From assembly GCA_020161615.1 (NCBI GenBank), contig JAIUPD010000020.1, positions 1 through 34,109 of the forward strand: 34,109 bases of DNA, written 5' to 3'. This document shows, piece after piece, positions 20,684-27,939 of this stretch (position 1 is the first letter of the stretch; every line of letters begins with the position of its first letter). A model generated the notes under the pieces. That model was not told the DNA's origin. It saw nothing but the letters and a program-made list of their open reading frames with translations, and ran no database searches. The translations under genes and the position numbers were made by a program. This DNA is from Pseudomonadota bacterium. Its GTDB lineage: Bacteria; Pseudomonadota; Alphaproteobacteria; Rhodobacterales; Rhodobacteraceae.

Positions 20684-21969
20684 TCCCGCTGACCCACCGC
20701 CGGGTGCTGGTCATCGCCCTGCCCATCGTCGCCTCGAACGTCACGGTGCCGCTGCTGGGGCTGGTCGATACCGCGGTGGTCGGGCAGCTGGGCGAGGCAG
20801 CGCCGATCGGCGCCGTGGGCCTCGGCGCGGTGATCCTGTCGGCCTTTTTCTGGATGTTCGGCTTTCTGCGGATGGGCACGACGGGCCTTGCCGCGCAGGC
20901 CCATGGCGCGGGCGACGCGGCCGAGACGGGGGCGATCCTCAAGCGCGGTCTTCTGATCGCGGGGGCGGTCGGCGGGCTTCTGATCGCGCTGCAACTGCCC
21001 CTGATCTGGGGCGCCTTCCGCCTCGCCCCCGGCTCGGCCGAGGTCGAGGGGCTGGCCGCGCAATACCTGCAGATCCGCATCTGGGGCGCGCCCGCGACCA
21101 TCGGCATGTACGCGCTGACCGGCTGGCTGATCGCGCTGGAGCGGACGCGCACCGTGATGGCGCTGCAGGTCATCACCAACGGCGCGAATATCGCGCTGGA
21201 CCTGTGGTTCGTCCTCGGTCTCGGCTGGGGCGTGCCCGGGGTGGCGCTGGCCACGCTGATCGCCGAATGGTCCGGGCTGGTGTTCGGCCTGTGGCTGGTG
21301 CGTGACGGGCTGAGGGTCCAGGGTGCGCGGATCTTCGACGCGCTGAAACTCAGGCGCATGGCGACGGTCAACGGTCATATCATGGTCCGCTCGGTTCTGT
21401 TGCAGGGCTGTTTCACCGCCTTCCTGTTCCTCAGCGCCGGGCGGGGCGACCTGACCATCGCCGCCAACCAGATCCTGCTGCAATTTCTGGAGGTCATGGC
21501 CTATCTGCTGGACGGTTTCGCCTTCGCCGCCGAGACGCTGGTGGGGCAGGCCGTGGGCGCCCGCAACCGCGCCCGCCTGGCGGAAAGCGTGCGTCTCACC
21601 TCCACCTGGGGGCTGGCGGGCGCCGCGCTGATGGCCGCGCTCTTTGCCCTGCTCGGGCCCCCGATCATCGACCTGATGACCACGGCCGAGGATGTCCGGG
21701 CCGAGGCGCGCCATTACCTGCCCTGGGTGGTGGCCGCCCCCCTGGTGGGGATCGCCGCCTGGATGTTCGACGGGATCTATATCGGCGCCACGCTGACCCG
21801 GGAAATGGTCCTGACCGCCGCTTTCGCCGCCGCCACCTATGGTCTCTGCGTCTGGTTGACCTGGCCCCTGGGGAACCACGGGCTCTGGCTGTCGCTGATG
21901 ATCTTCAACGCCGCCCGCGGCCTGTCGCAGGCCGTCTTCTATCCCCGTATTGCCCGATCCCTGCCATGA
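20680..21969 (+). CDS. MATE-family efflux transporter (DinF-like)
   Basis: A 429-residue inner-membrane protein with about twelve hydrophobic segments in two homologous halves. It begins RRVLVIALPIVASNVTVPLLGLVDTAVVGQLG, which is characteristic of the MATE/DinF branch, and it repeats a similar pattern in the second half (RSVLLQGCFTAFLFLSAGRGDLTIAANQIL). These carriers expel cationic or hydrophobic compounds using a sodium or proton gradient. It is coupled by overlap to the thioesterase upstream and to the unknown gene downstream (ATGA). The substrate is not evident, and the link to acyl-CoA metabolism is by gene order only. Confidence 0.92.
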   Translation: MIPLTHRRVLVIALPIVASNVTVPLLGLVDTAVVGQLGEAAPIGAVGLGAVILSAFFWMFGFLRMGTTGLAAQAHGAGDAAETGAILKRGLLIAGAVGGLLIALQLPLIWGAFRLAPGSAEVEGLAAQYLQIRIWGAPATIGMYALTGWLIALERTRTVMALQVITNGANIALDLWFVLGLGWGVPGVALATLIAEWSGLVFGLWLVRDGLRVQGARIFDALKLRRMATVNGHIMVRSVLLQGCFTAFLFLSAGRGDLTIAANQILLQFLEVMAYLLDGFAFAAETLVGQAVGARNRARLAESVRLTSTWGLAGAALMAALFALLGPPIIDLMTTAEDVRAEARHYLPWVVAAPLVGIAAWMFDGIYIGATLTREMVLTAAFAAATYGLCVWLTWPLGNHGLWLSLMIFNAARGLSQAVFYPRIARSLP

Positions 21970-22580
21970 CCTCTGACCAGATCACCCGCCTTTTCACCCG
22001 TCCCGACGGCCGCTATGTCTTCGCCCGCTGGGGGCGGCCGCTGGCCCCGGTGGTCTTCGGAATCGACGATGCCACGCTGGCGACCGTCAAGGGCGGGCTC
22101 GAGGCGGTGGTGGCGCTGGCCGGGCACAAGATGGCCGAGACCGATCCCGAACTCGGCGCGAACCTGATGATCTTCTTCTTCCGCGACTGGGACGAATTGC
22201 TGGCCGTCCCCGACCTCGACCGCCTGGTGGAGGGGCTGGCAACGCTGGTCCCGAAGCTGAAGGCGCAGGACGCGAACCAGTATCGCGCCTTCCGCTTCGA
22301 CGCCCAGGGCGCGATCAAGGCCGCCTTCGCCTTCATCCGCATGGACGGCCCGATGGCCGAGGTCCCGGCCGAGGATCTGGCCCTGCTGCAGGCGGTGCAG
22401 GTGATCCTGCTCTGGGGCGATCAGGCCTTTCGCGACCTGCCGCCCTTGGCCCGTGCCCAGGGCGTCGCCGTCCTGCGCCCCGAGATCGCCGCCGTCATCC
22501 GCGCCGCCTATGACCCGGTGATGCCCGCCGCGACGCAGGACCCAAGCCACGCGCTGAGGCTGGCGGCGCGGGTGGGGTGA
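21966..22580 (+). CDS. Conserved hypothetical protein, last gene of the thioesterase-MATE operon
   Basis: A 204-residue protein that I do not recognise. It appears cytoplasmic with no signal peptide. It opens with ITRLFTRPDGRYVFARWGRPLAPVVFG. A middle part follows, rich in Leu, Asp and Glu, with NLMIFFFRDWDELLAVPDLDRLV, and then AIKAAFAFIRMDGPMAEVPAEDLALLQAVQ. Codon use and GC match the neighbours, and its ATG overlaps the MATE stop, so it is a real gene of the same operon. It converges closely on the membrane-protein gene at 22591-22971. No function can be assigned from the sequence. Confidence 0.75.
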   Translation: MTSDQITRLFTRPDGRYVFARWGRPLAPVVFGIDDATLATVKGGLEAVVALAGHKMAETDPELGANLMIFFFRDWDELLAVPDLDRLVEGLATLVPKLKAQDANQYRAFRFDAQGAIKAAFAFIRMDGPMAEVPAEDLALLQAVQVILLWGDQAFRDLPPLARAQGVAVLRPEIAAVIRAAYDPVMPAATQDPSHALRLAARVG

Positions 22581-22590
22581 GAGACACTTA

Positions 22591-22971
22591 TCAGTGCACG
22601 GAAAGCCAGACGAGAGATAACGCACCGGCAAGGAACAGCGGAACCGCGGCCATAACAGCAAGGAACAGCCAGCAGGAGGTCACGTAAGCCTCTAGGTCAC
22701 CCAGATCGCCGACTCTCGGATGTCTGAAAGTTGTCAACACGGCCCGAGCCCAACGCGCCACATCGACCTGCCTTTGATAGATGGTTGTCGTGGGACGGTA
22801 CCAGAGCAGGCCTGCGCTGGCGGTACTCGCTTGGAACAATCCTTCTGCAAGCGCGGTCATGCGCGGCTTGTCCCAATACAGGAACGGAGCAATCTTGAGG
22901 CCCGCGCCAAAGAGGGCGAACAGGATCACTGCTATATCGAGCAGGCCGACCCAGACTAAGGGATTCATCAC
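22591..22971 (-). CDS. Hypothetical membrane protein
   Basis: A 126-residue protein I cannot place in a family. It has a hydrophobic segment at about residues 6-30 (VWVGLLDIAVILFALFGAGL) and another at 100-123 (CWLFLAVMAAVPLFLAGALSLVW). Between them lies a polar, soluble stretch with several Arg and Tyr (YQRQVDVARWARAVLTTFRHPR). It is thus probably a two-span inner-membrane protein with a cytoplasmic or periplasmic loop. The start has AGGAG upstream. Its GC content is visibly lower than that of its neighbours, which suggests acquisition by transfer. It lies on the same strand 103 bases after the RES toxin gene. Confidence 0.65.
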   Translation of the reverse strand: MMNPLVWVGLLDIAVILFALFGAGLKIAPFLYWDKPRMTALAEGLFQASTASAGLLWYRPTTTIYQRQVDVARWARAVLTTFRHPRVGDLGDLEAYVTSCWLFLAVMAAVPLFLAGALSLVWLSVH

Positions 22972-23062
22972 GGCTCTCCTGCTTCGACCCGATCCTCTCG
23001 ATATCTAGGAACTCGGCCCAAGCCCTGCAACTGACTCGACCAAGCCCCTTAGGAATGCGCCC

Positions 23063-23084
23063 GTAGGTCGGGGTTTACCCAGAC
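23063..23084. repeat. GTAGG-type palindrome at the 3' end of the RES gene
   Basis: GTAG, then GTCGGGGT-TT-ACCCAGAC with one mismatch in the arms (23067-23074 and 23077-23084). It belongs to the same GTAGG-headed group as the elements at 5381, 6022 and 7867. On the minus strand it supplies the TAA stop codon of the RES gene (23075-23077). Confidence 0.6.
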
Positions 23085-23800
23085 TCCTGCGCCCTCACGA
23101 AGCCCACTTCCCCCACCCCATACTCATACCTCTGCCACAGCGTCTCGTTCGTCAGCACCACTCGCTCCCGCATCAGGTACAGATGCCAACTCTGGCCATC
23201 CACCGGCTGCGGCTTGGCGAAGGCCCGGCAACTCAGCACCGCCAGATTGCGCCCCTGCCGCGAATCGCGGGCCGAGGCATAGCGGATCGCCTCGCAACCC
23301 TGCGCCCGCACCGACTCGGCCATGTCCAGGCAGTCGGTGTAATCCTCGGGATCGTCCCACCGGCCCAATGCCGCATTGTCCGGCGCCGTCAGGTCCACGG
23401 CCAGCGGCACCTGCACCTCGGCCAGGATTGCCGTATGGGCGGTGGGGATCGTCGGCAGCGGCGTTCCGGGCGAGGCGCGATAGAACCGCACCAGCCACCA
23501 GGCGCTTTCCAGCGCCGCGGTCAGCGGCGACTCGGCGGCATAGAAGACGCCCGGCGTTCGCCCGGGGCGTCGAAAGCGCGAGGCATGGGGATAGAGGCCA
23601 TAACGGAACGGCGCGCTGAATTGATAATCCAGATGAGCGCATTCGGGCGGGATGGCGGGTTTGCTGGCTTCCAGCAGCGCCTCCAGCCGGTCCTGTTCCC
23701 CTGCGCTGTCGACGATCTTCAGCGTGGCGGGGCGGTATTGGCCCTCGATCAGCCGCCAGACCTTGCCTTGCCAGGCCTCAAAGCGGAGCGCGAGCGGCAT
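23075..23800 (-). CDS. RES-domain toxin (NAD+ phosphorylase type)
   Basis: A 241-residue protein with a RES domain, the toxin of Xre/RES (MbcT-like) modules. Studied members split NAD+ and stop growth. The characteristic residues are visible: KVWRLIEG (Arg), a PFRYG segment, and GVFYAAESPLTAALESAWW, with Tyr, Glu and Ser of the name-giving motif. A longer N-terminal part precedes the usual catalytic core. The ATG lies inside the 3' end of the antitoxin gene (23-base overlap), which couples translation. No strong ribosome-binding site is seen. The last codon and stop come from a palindromic repeat, so the C-terminus may have been altered. Confidence 0.88.
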   Translation of the reverse strand: MPLALRFEAWQGKVWRLIEGQYRPATLKIVDSAGEQDRLEALLEASKPAIPPECAHLDYQFSAPFRYGLYPHASRFRRPGRTPGVFYAAESPLTAALESAWWLVRFYRASPGTPLPTIPTAHTAILAEVQVPLAVDLTAPDNAALGRWDDPEDYTDCLDMAESVRAQGCEAIRYASARDSRQGRNLAVLSCRAFAKPQPVDGQSWHLYLMRERVVLTNETLWQRYEYGVGEVGFVRAQESG

Positions 23801-24146
23801 CGAGATAATTCATCACCGAGACCAGCCCGGCGGCGCTTTTCAGCAGATCGGCCGGAACGCCCTGCAAGTCGCGGTTGGGGTTGCGCATCCAGGCGGTAAT
23901 GGTCTGCCGGTCGCCGCCGGTGATCGCATCGAGCGAGCGGAACACCCGGATCAGATACAGCGCCAGCTCCGAGGGCTTGCCGCTGATCCCGGCGCCGTCC
24001 TTCATCTTCGACACCTGCGAGGGGCTGGTGCCGATGATGGCGCCGATCTCGGCCTGTTTCAGCCCCAGCGCCGCACCGGCCCGCGTCACCGCCTTGGCGA
24101 TGAGCTGCGCATCATCGGTTGGCTGGGGGCTGGCAAGGGGGATCAT
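23778..24146 (-). CDS. Xre/MbcA/ParS-type antitoxin of the RES module
   Basis: A 122-residue protein. The N-terminal half is a helix-turn-helix of Xre type (LIAKAVTRAGAALGLKQAEIGAIIGTSPSQVSKM). The C-terminal half is the MbcA/ParS toxin-binding domain (AWMRNPNRDLQGVPADLLKSAAGLVSVMNYLDAAR). It binds the RES toxin and probably represses its own promoter. I chose the start at 24146 because GGAGG stands five bases upstream and a clear promoter (24175-24203) ends only about 30 bases before it. The same frame remains open up to 24431, but that would place the promoter inside the gene. The stop lies within the toxin gene. Confidence 0.88.
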   Translation of the reverse strand: MIPLASPQPTDDAQLIAKAVTRAGAALGLKQAEIGAIIGTSPSQVSKMKDGAGISGKPSELALYLIRVFRSLDAITGGDRQTITAWMRNPNRDLQGVPADLLKSAAGLVSVMNYLDAARAPL

Positions 24147-24174
24147 CGGGGCCTCCGCTAGTTCCATGAAAAGA

Positions 24175-24203
24175 AATATAGGATTTGTGTCTGAGGAAAT
24201 CAA
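24175..24203 (-). promoter_or_regulatory. Sigma-70-type promoter of the antitoxin-toxin pair
   Basis: On the minus strand TTGATT (24198-24203), 17 bases, then TATATT (24175-24180). Spacing and boxes are close to consensus and stand out in this GC-rich DNA. Transcription would start near 24168, giving a leader of about 20 bases that contains the GGAGG of the antitoxin. Confidence 0.75.
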
Positions 24204-24549
24204 CGACACCCGGCGATCCCTGACGAATTCCCAAGCTACCGTTGCGTTGCCGGTTGCCGCATTCCAACCCGCCGCAAGGACGCGACTCACCCGGTTCAAG
24301 CTGTCCCACAGGCCGGCCAAGCCGCGCTGTCGGGCCTGAAATTCCGTCAGCTGGTAGTATTCCTGAGCGAATACAGTCGGCTGAATTCCGCGAACAGGGC
24401 CAGAACCGTTGCCATTTTTACCTAAGGTCATCTAAATCAGGGATGGTTGTTTCACCTCTGTTGACAACCGGCAGGAGAGTGGTGACTTCTCAAGACAATT
24501 GCTCGATTGACCCAGAGCCAATCGGGCCATCCAGCACGGTGGACCTGCA
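24204..24549. other. Spacer between the toxin-antitoxin pair and the Tol-Pal block
   Basis: Lower-GC stretch of 346 bases. On the minus strand the antitoxin frame stays open to an ATG at 24431 and encodes protein-like sequence (FAQEYYQLTEFQARQRGL; AAGWNAATGNATVAWEFVRD), but without a ribosome-binding site. It may be the remnant of another gene. On the plus strand TTGACA at 24461-24466 is a possible -35 box for the Tol-Pal block, with no clear -10 at the proper distance. Confidence 0.45.
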
Positions 24550-24954
24550 ATGCACCAATTTCCCGTGACCGTTTATTACGACGAGACCGATCTCGGCGCG
24601 ATCGTGTATCACGCCAATTACATGAAATTCATCGACCGGGCCCGGGCCGATTGGGTGCGCGGGCTGGGCGTCGATCAGAACGCGCTCAGGGACGAGGGGA
24701 TGGTCTTCGTCGTCCACAAGATCGAGGCCGAGTTCCTGTCCTCGGCCCGGCTGGAGGACCGGCTGGTGGTGACCACCGATGTGCTGGACGTGACCCGCTC
24801 GCGGCTCTTCCTCGACCAGCGGGTCTATCGCGGCGAAACGCTCTTGTTCCGCGCCCGGGTATCCCTAGTGCTGATGAGCCTGGACGGGCATCCCCGGCGG
24901 CTGCCCGATGCGCTGCGCGCGCTGGGCTGCGAGAGGGTGACGGCGGCGGAATAG
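24550..24954 (+). CDS. ybgC: YbgC-type acyl-CoA thioesterase of the Tol-Pal cluster (copy 1)
   Basis: A 134-residue hotdog thioesterase. The motif YYDETDLGAIVYHANYMKFIDRAR (about residues 9-32) holds the catalytic Asp and the VYHANY sequence that define the YbgC/4-hydroxybenzoyl-CoA thioesterase group. Family members hydrolyse short-chain or other acyl-CoAs and are usually encoded just before tolQ. A second copy with the same length and clear identity (about 60-65% by eye) starts 125 bases downstream. Where the second copy has YEDTD, this one has YDETD, keeping the TD pair. Copy 1 ends with an acidic tail (CERVTAAE) and is farther from tolQ. Confidence 0.9.
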   Translation: MHQFPVTVYYDETDLGAIVYHANYMKFIDRARADWVRGLGVDQNALRDEGMVFVVHKIEAEFLSSARLEDRLVVTTDVLDVTRSRLFLDQRVYRGETLLFRARVSLVLMSLDGHPRRLPDALRALGCERVTAAE

Positions 24955-25078
24955 GGCCGACACCGGGTCGACAATCTTGACAAAAGCCTGACGGGCCCGG
25001 ACAAGTCCTTGAAAAGGCTAGGCCGACCTGGATGTCCCACGCAGGGGACATTCGCGCGGCCGAACCCCGGGGGCCGCC

Positions 25079-25468
25079 ATGCATACCTTTCCCGTGACCG
25101 TCTATTACGAGGATACCGACCTCGGCGGCATCGTCTATCACGCCAATTACCTCAAGTTCATCGAGCGCGCCCGCTCCGCCTGGGTGCGGGCGCTGGGCAT
25201 CGACCAGAACGCGCTCCGCGCGCAGGGGATCGTCTTCGCCGTCCACCGGATCGAGGCCGATTTCCTCAGCCCTGCCCAGCTCGACGACGCCCTCACAGTG
25301 ACCACCCGACCGGTCGCGCAGACCCCGGCGCGGCTGACGCTGGACCAGCAGGTCTCCCGGGGCGGGACGCTTCTCTTCCGCGCCCGGGTCACGCTAGTTT
25401 CTATCACCACCGCCGGCAAACCCCGCCGTCTGCCCCCGGAACTGCTGGTTCTAAGCGGAAACGCGTAA
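25079..25468 (+). CDS. ybgC: YbgC-type acyl-CoA thioesterase of the Tol-Pal cluster (copy 2)
   Basis: A 129-residue hotdog thioesterase with YYEDTDLGGIVYHANYLKFIERAR, which is closer to the typical YbgC motif (YEDTDxGG) than copy 1. It lies 114 bases before tolQ, the usual place for ybgC, so this is probably the original gene. The gap between the copies (24955-25078) carries a TTGACA at 24977 and a small hairpin TGTCCC/GGGACA (25032-25050), so copy 2 may have its own promoter. Both copies retain the Asp and the His-Ala-Asn core, so both are likely to be active. Confidence 0.92.
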   Translation: MHTFPVTVYYEDTDLGGIVYHANYLKFIERARSAWVRALGIDQNALRAQGIVFAVHRIEADFLSPAQLDDALTVTTRPVAQTPARLTLDQQVSRGGTLLFRARVTLVSITTAGKPRRLPPELLVLSGNA

Positions 25469-25581
25469 CATTCGCGTGCTGCCATTGGTGTTTGTCTTGG
25501 AAACCAGCTAGAATCACGCCAAACGAGGGCCGCCCGCCGGGCAGGCTCCAGACGCGGCTGGTTACGAGCAGGACAGAAGGC

Positions 25582-26277
25582 ATGGACAGCACTACCCTGG
25601 CGCAGGCCAGCGACATCGACTTTTCGCTCATCGCGCTCTTCTTGCGCGCGACCGTCACCGTGAAGATCGTCATGATCCTGCTGATCGTGGCCTCGTTCTG
25701 GTCCTGGGCGATCATCATCCAGAAACACCTGATCTTCCGCCGCGCCCGCAAGGAAGCGCAGCTCTTCGACGCCGCCTTCTGGTCGGGCGAGCCGCTGGAC
25801 GAGCTCTATCGCCGGGTGGGCAGCGCGCCGCAAAGCGGGCCCGAGCGGATCTTCGCCGCAGGCATGGCCGAATGGCAGCGCTCGCACCGGCAGGACGGGG
25901 CGATGATCGCGGGCGCCGCGCAGCGGATCGACCGGTCCATGGACGTGGCCATCGACCGCGAAACGCGCGAGTTGAACGCCAACCTCACCTTCCTGGCCTC
26001 GGTCGGTTCGGCCAGCCCCTTCGTCGGCCTTTTCGGTACGGTCTGGGGGATCAAGGCGGCCTTCGAGGAGATCGCGCTGGCGCAATCCACCAACCTCGCC
26101 GTCGTGGCCCCCGGCATCGCCGAGGCGCTGCTGGCCACCGGCCTCGGCCTGCTGGCCGCGATCCCGGCCACGATCTTCTACAACAAGCTCACCGACGACA
26201 GCGAGGCCATCGCCTCGGGCTACGAGCAATTCGCCGATGAATTCGGCACGCTCCTGTCGCGCAATCTGGACGCCTGA
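25582..26277 (+). CDS. tolQ: TolQ, proton-channel subunit of the Tol-Pal complex
   Basis: A 231-residue inner-membrane protein with three membrane spans: about residues 15-40 (ALFLRATVTVKIVMILLIVASFWSW), 135-160 (LASVGSASPFVGLFGTVWG) and 170-195 (VVAPGIAEALLATGLGLLAAIPA). This is the TolQ/ExbB/MotA pattern. With TolR it uses the proton gradient to drive TolA during outer-membrane constriction at division. The start at 25582 follows AGAAGG; an open frame upstream overlaps ybgC and is a shadow. tolR starts three bases after the stop. Confidence 0.96.
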   Translation: MDSTTLAQASDIDFSLIALFLRATVTVKIVMILLIVASFWSWAIIIQKHLIFRRARKEAQLFDAAFWSGEPLDELYRRVGSAPQSGPERIFAAGMAEWQRSHRQDGAMIAGAAQRIDRSMDVAIDRETRELNANLTFLASVGSASPFVGLFGTVWGIKAAFEEIALAQSTNLAVVAPGIAEALLATGLGLLAAIPATIFYNKLTDDSEAIASGYEQFADEFGTLLSRNLDA

Positions 26278-26280
26278 GCC

Positions 26281-26757
26281 ATGGGCGCACAAGCCATTCG
26301 CAAGCAGGGCGGTTCGGGCACGCGGCGGCGCCGTCGCGGCCATTCCGCCAAGATGGCCGAGATCAACGTCACGCCGATGGTCGACGTGATGCTGGTGCTG
26401 CTGGTCATCTTCATGGTCGCCGCGCCGATGCTGGTCGTCGGCGTGCCGGTGGAACTGCCGCGCACCGCCGCGGGCGCGCTGCCCGCGCAGCAGGAAGAGC
26501 CGCTGTCGATCACGCTGTCCGCGGATGGCACGATCTCGCTCATGACGACCCCGGTGGCCGAGGGCGACCTGATCCCGCGGCTGCAGGCCATCGGCGCGGA
26601 ACGCACCGACGACCGCGTGTTCCTGCGCGCCGACGGTTCGATCCCCTATGCCCGCGTGGTGCAGGTGATGGGCGCGCTGAATGCCGGCGGCTTCCACAAC
26701 ATCGGGCTGGTCACCGAGACCGACGGCCCCACCTTCGGCGCGACTGACGGACGGTAA
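26281..26757 (+). CDS. tolR: TolR, Tol-Pal energising subunit
   Basis: A 158-residue protein with a basic N-terminus (KQGGSGTRRRRRGHSAKMAE) and one membrane span (INVTPMVDVMLVLLVIFMVAAPML). The Asp of MVDVML is the proton-carrying residue of the TolR/ExbD family. A periplasmic domain follows, ending in VVQVMGALNAGGFHNIGLVTE. It forms the channel complex with TolQ and engages TolA. Size and layout are normal. tolA starts six bases downstream. Confidence 0.96.
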   Translation: MGAQAIRKQGGSGTRRRRRGHSAKMAEINVTPMVDVMLVLLVIFMVAAPMLVVGVPVELPRTAAGALPAQQEEPLSITLSADGTISLMTTPVAEGDLIPRLQAIGAERTDDRVFLRADGSIPYARVVQVMGALNAGGFHNIGLVTETDGPTFGATDGR

Positions 26758-26763
26758 GATCTG

Positions 26764-27939
26764 ATGGCGGTCATGGCTCAGGTTCGGATGGACACGGGAC
26801 AGAAGGTCTCGGCCCTGCTGCATGGCGGGCTGATCCTCTGGGTCCTGCTGTTCGATCTGTTTCACGCCCCGAGTGATCCCCTGATGCCCGAGGTGACCGA
26901 GGTTTCGATCATCTCGGCCCAGGATTTCGCCGAGCTGACGCAGGCTGCGCCCCCGCCGCCCGCGCCGACCCCCGAACCGACGCCCGCCCCGGCTCCGGCA
27001 CCCACGCCCGAGCCCACGCCGATCGCCCCGCCGGCGCCCATTGCGCCGCCGACCCCGGTGACGCCGCCCGCGCCGATCCCGACGCCCGAGCCGGTGCCGA
27101 TGCCCGAAGCCGACAGGCCGCAGGCGGCCGTCGTGGCGCCGACGCCGACGCCCGATTCCAGCCTGCGCCCGGTGCAACGCCCGGCCGAGCGCGTGGCGCC
27201 CGAGGCCGCGCCCACCCCCGCGCCCGAGGTTGCCGTCGCGCCCCGCGATCAGGCGGCCATCGTCCCCGATGCCAGCGCCACCGTCGACGCGCCCGAAGCG
27301 CAGGAAGCCACCCAGCGCGAGGCCGCCGCGACCGAGACGGTGACCGAGGCCACGACGATCAGCGAAACCGAGCCGGTGCGCCGCACCGCCACCGCGCCCG
27401 AGGTCAGCCTGCGCCCCCGCGCGCGCCCGCAGCAGGTCGCCGCGGCCGAGACCCCGGCGCCCACGCCGACGCCGACCCCCACGCCAACCCCGACGCCGAC
27501 CCCCACACCGGCCCCGACCCCCGCCCCGACCCCCGCGCCCGAGGCCGAAGGCCCCAGCGCCTCGGCCGTGAACGACGCGTTGGCGCAGGCGCTGTCGGGC
27601 GCTTTCGAGGAGACGGCGAGCCTCAGCCAGTCGGACCTCGACGCGCTGCGGCTGAACGTGGAATCCTGCTGGAACGTCGGGATCCTGTCGACCGAGGCGC
27701 TGAACGTGGTCATCACCATCGGCTTCGAGATGACGCCCGATGCCCGCCCGATCGAATCCTCGATCTACCAGGTCACGGCCTCGGGCGGGTCGGCGGGCGC
27801 GCAACAGGCCGCCTTCGACGCCGGGCGACAGGCCATCGTCAGCTGTGGTATCAACGGCTATGGCCTGCCGCAGGACCTCTACGATCAGTGGCGCAACGTC
27901 GAAATCACCTTCAACCCCGCCCGGATGAGCAACCGATGA
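26764..27939 (+). CDS. tolA: TolA, periplasm-spanning Tol-Pal linker protein
   Basis: A 391-residue protein: an N-terminal membrane anchor ([19 protein letters not shown], about residues 15-33), a very long Pro/Ala/Thr/Glu-rich middle (about 60-265), and a compact C-terminal domain (about 270-391) that meets Pal/TolB. The linker contains a run of about ten Pro-Thr/Pro-Ala dipeptides (27451-27540) in place of the Ala/Lys-rich helix of enterobacterial TolA. Such a linker is typical of Rhodobacterales and is likely extended rather than helical. Alternative starts at 26773 and 26788 exist. The stop overlaps the tolB ATG (ATGA). Confidence 0.92.
   Translation: MAVMAQVRMDTGQKVSALLHGGLILWVLLFDLFHAPSDPLMPEVTEVSIISAQDFAELTQAAPPPPAPTPEPTPAPAPAPTPEPTPIAPPAPIAPPTPVTPPAPIPTPEPVPMPEADRPQAAVVAPTPTPDSSLRPVQRPAERVAPEAAPTPAPEVAVAPRDQAAIVPDASATVDAPEAQEATQREAAATETVTEATTISETEPVRRTATAPEVSLRPRARPQQVAAAETPAPTPTPTPTPTPTPTPTPAPTPAPTPAPEAEGPSASAVNDALAQALSGAFEETASLSQSDLDALRLNVESCWNVGILSTEALNVVITIGFEMTPDARPIESSIYQVTASGGSAGAQQAAFDAGRQAIVSCGINGYGLPQDLYDQWRNVEITFNPARMSNR
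27451..27540 (+). repeat. Proline-threonine coding minisatellite in tolA
   Basis: Short tandem repeats of ACGCCG/ACCCC type encode alternating Pro-Thr and then Ala-Pro-Thr-Pro units. Such arrays can change length by slippage in six-base steps without shifting the frame. Confidence 0.85.

Noticed and set aside
23778-24431. 217-residue version of the antitoxin
   Set aside because: A strong promoter lies inside it, and the start at 24146 has GGAGG at the right distance, while the start at 24431 has no ribosome-binding site.
24507-24980. Plus-strand open frame overlapping the first ybgC
   Set aside because: Different frame from the clear thioesterase; product is Arg-rich without family features.
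27451-27540. Tandem repeat considered as a CRISPR array
   Set aside because: Units are six bases long without unique spacers and are translated as part of TolA.
25147-27804. 885-codon open frame on the minus strand opposite ybgC-tolA
   Set aside because: The product is Gly/Arg/His-rich low-complexity sequence mirroring the codon pattern of tolQ, tolR and tolA, which are certain genes.
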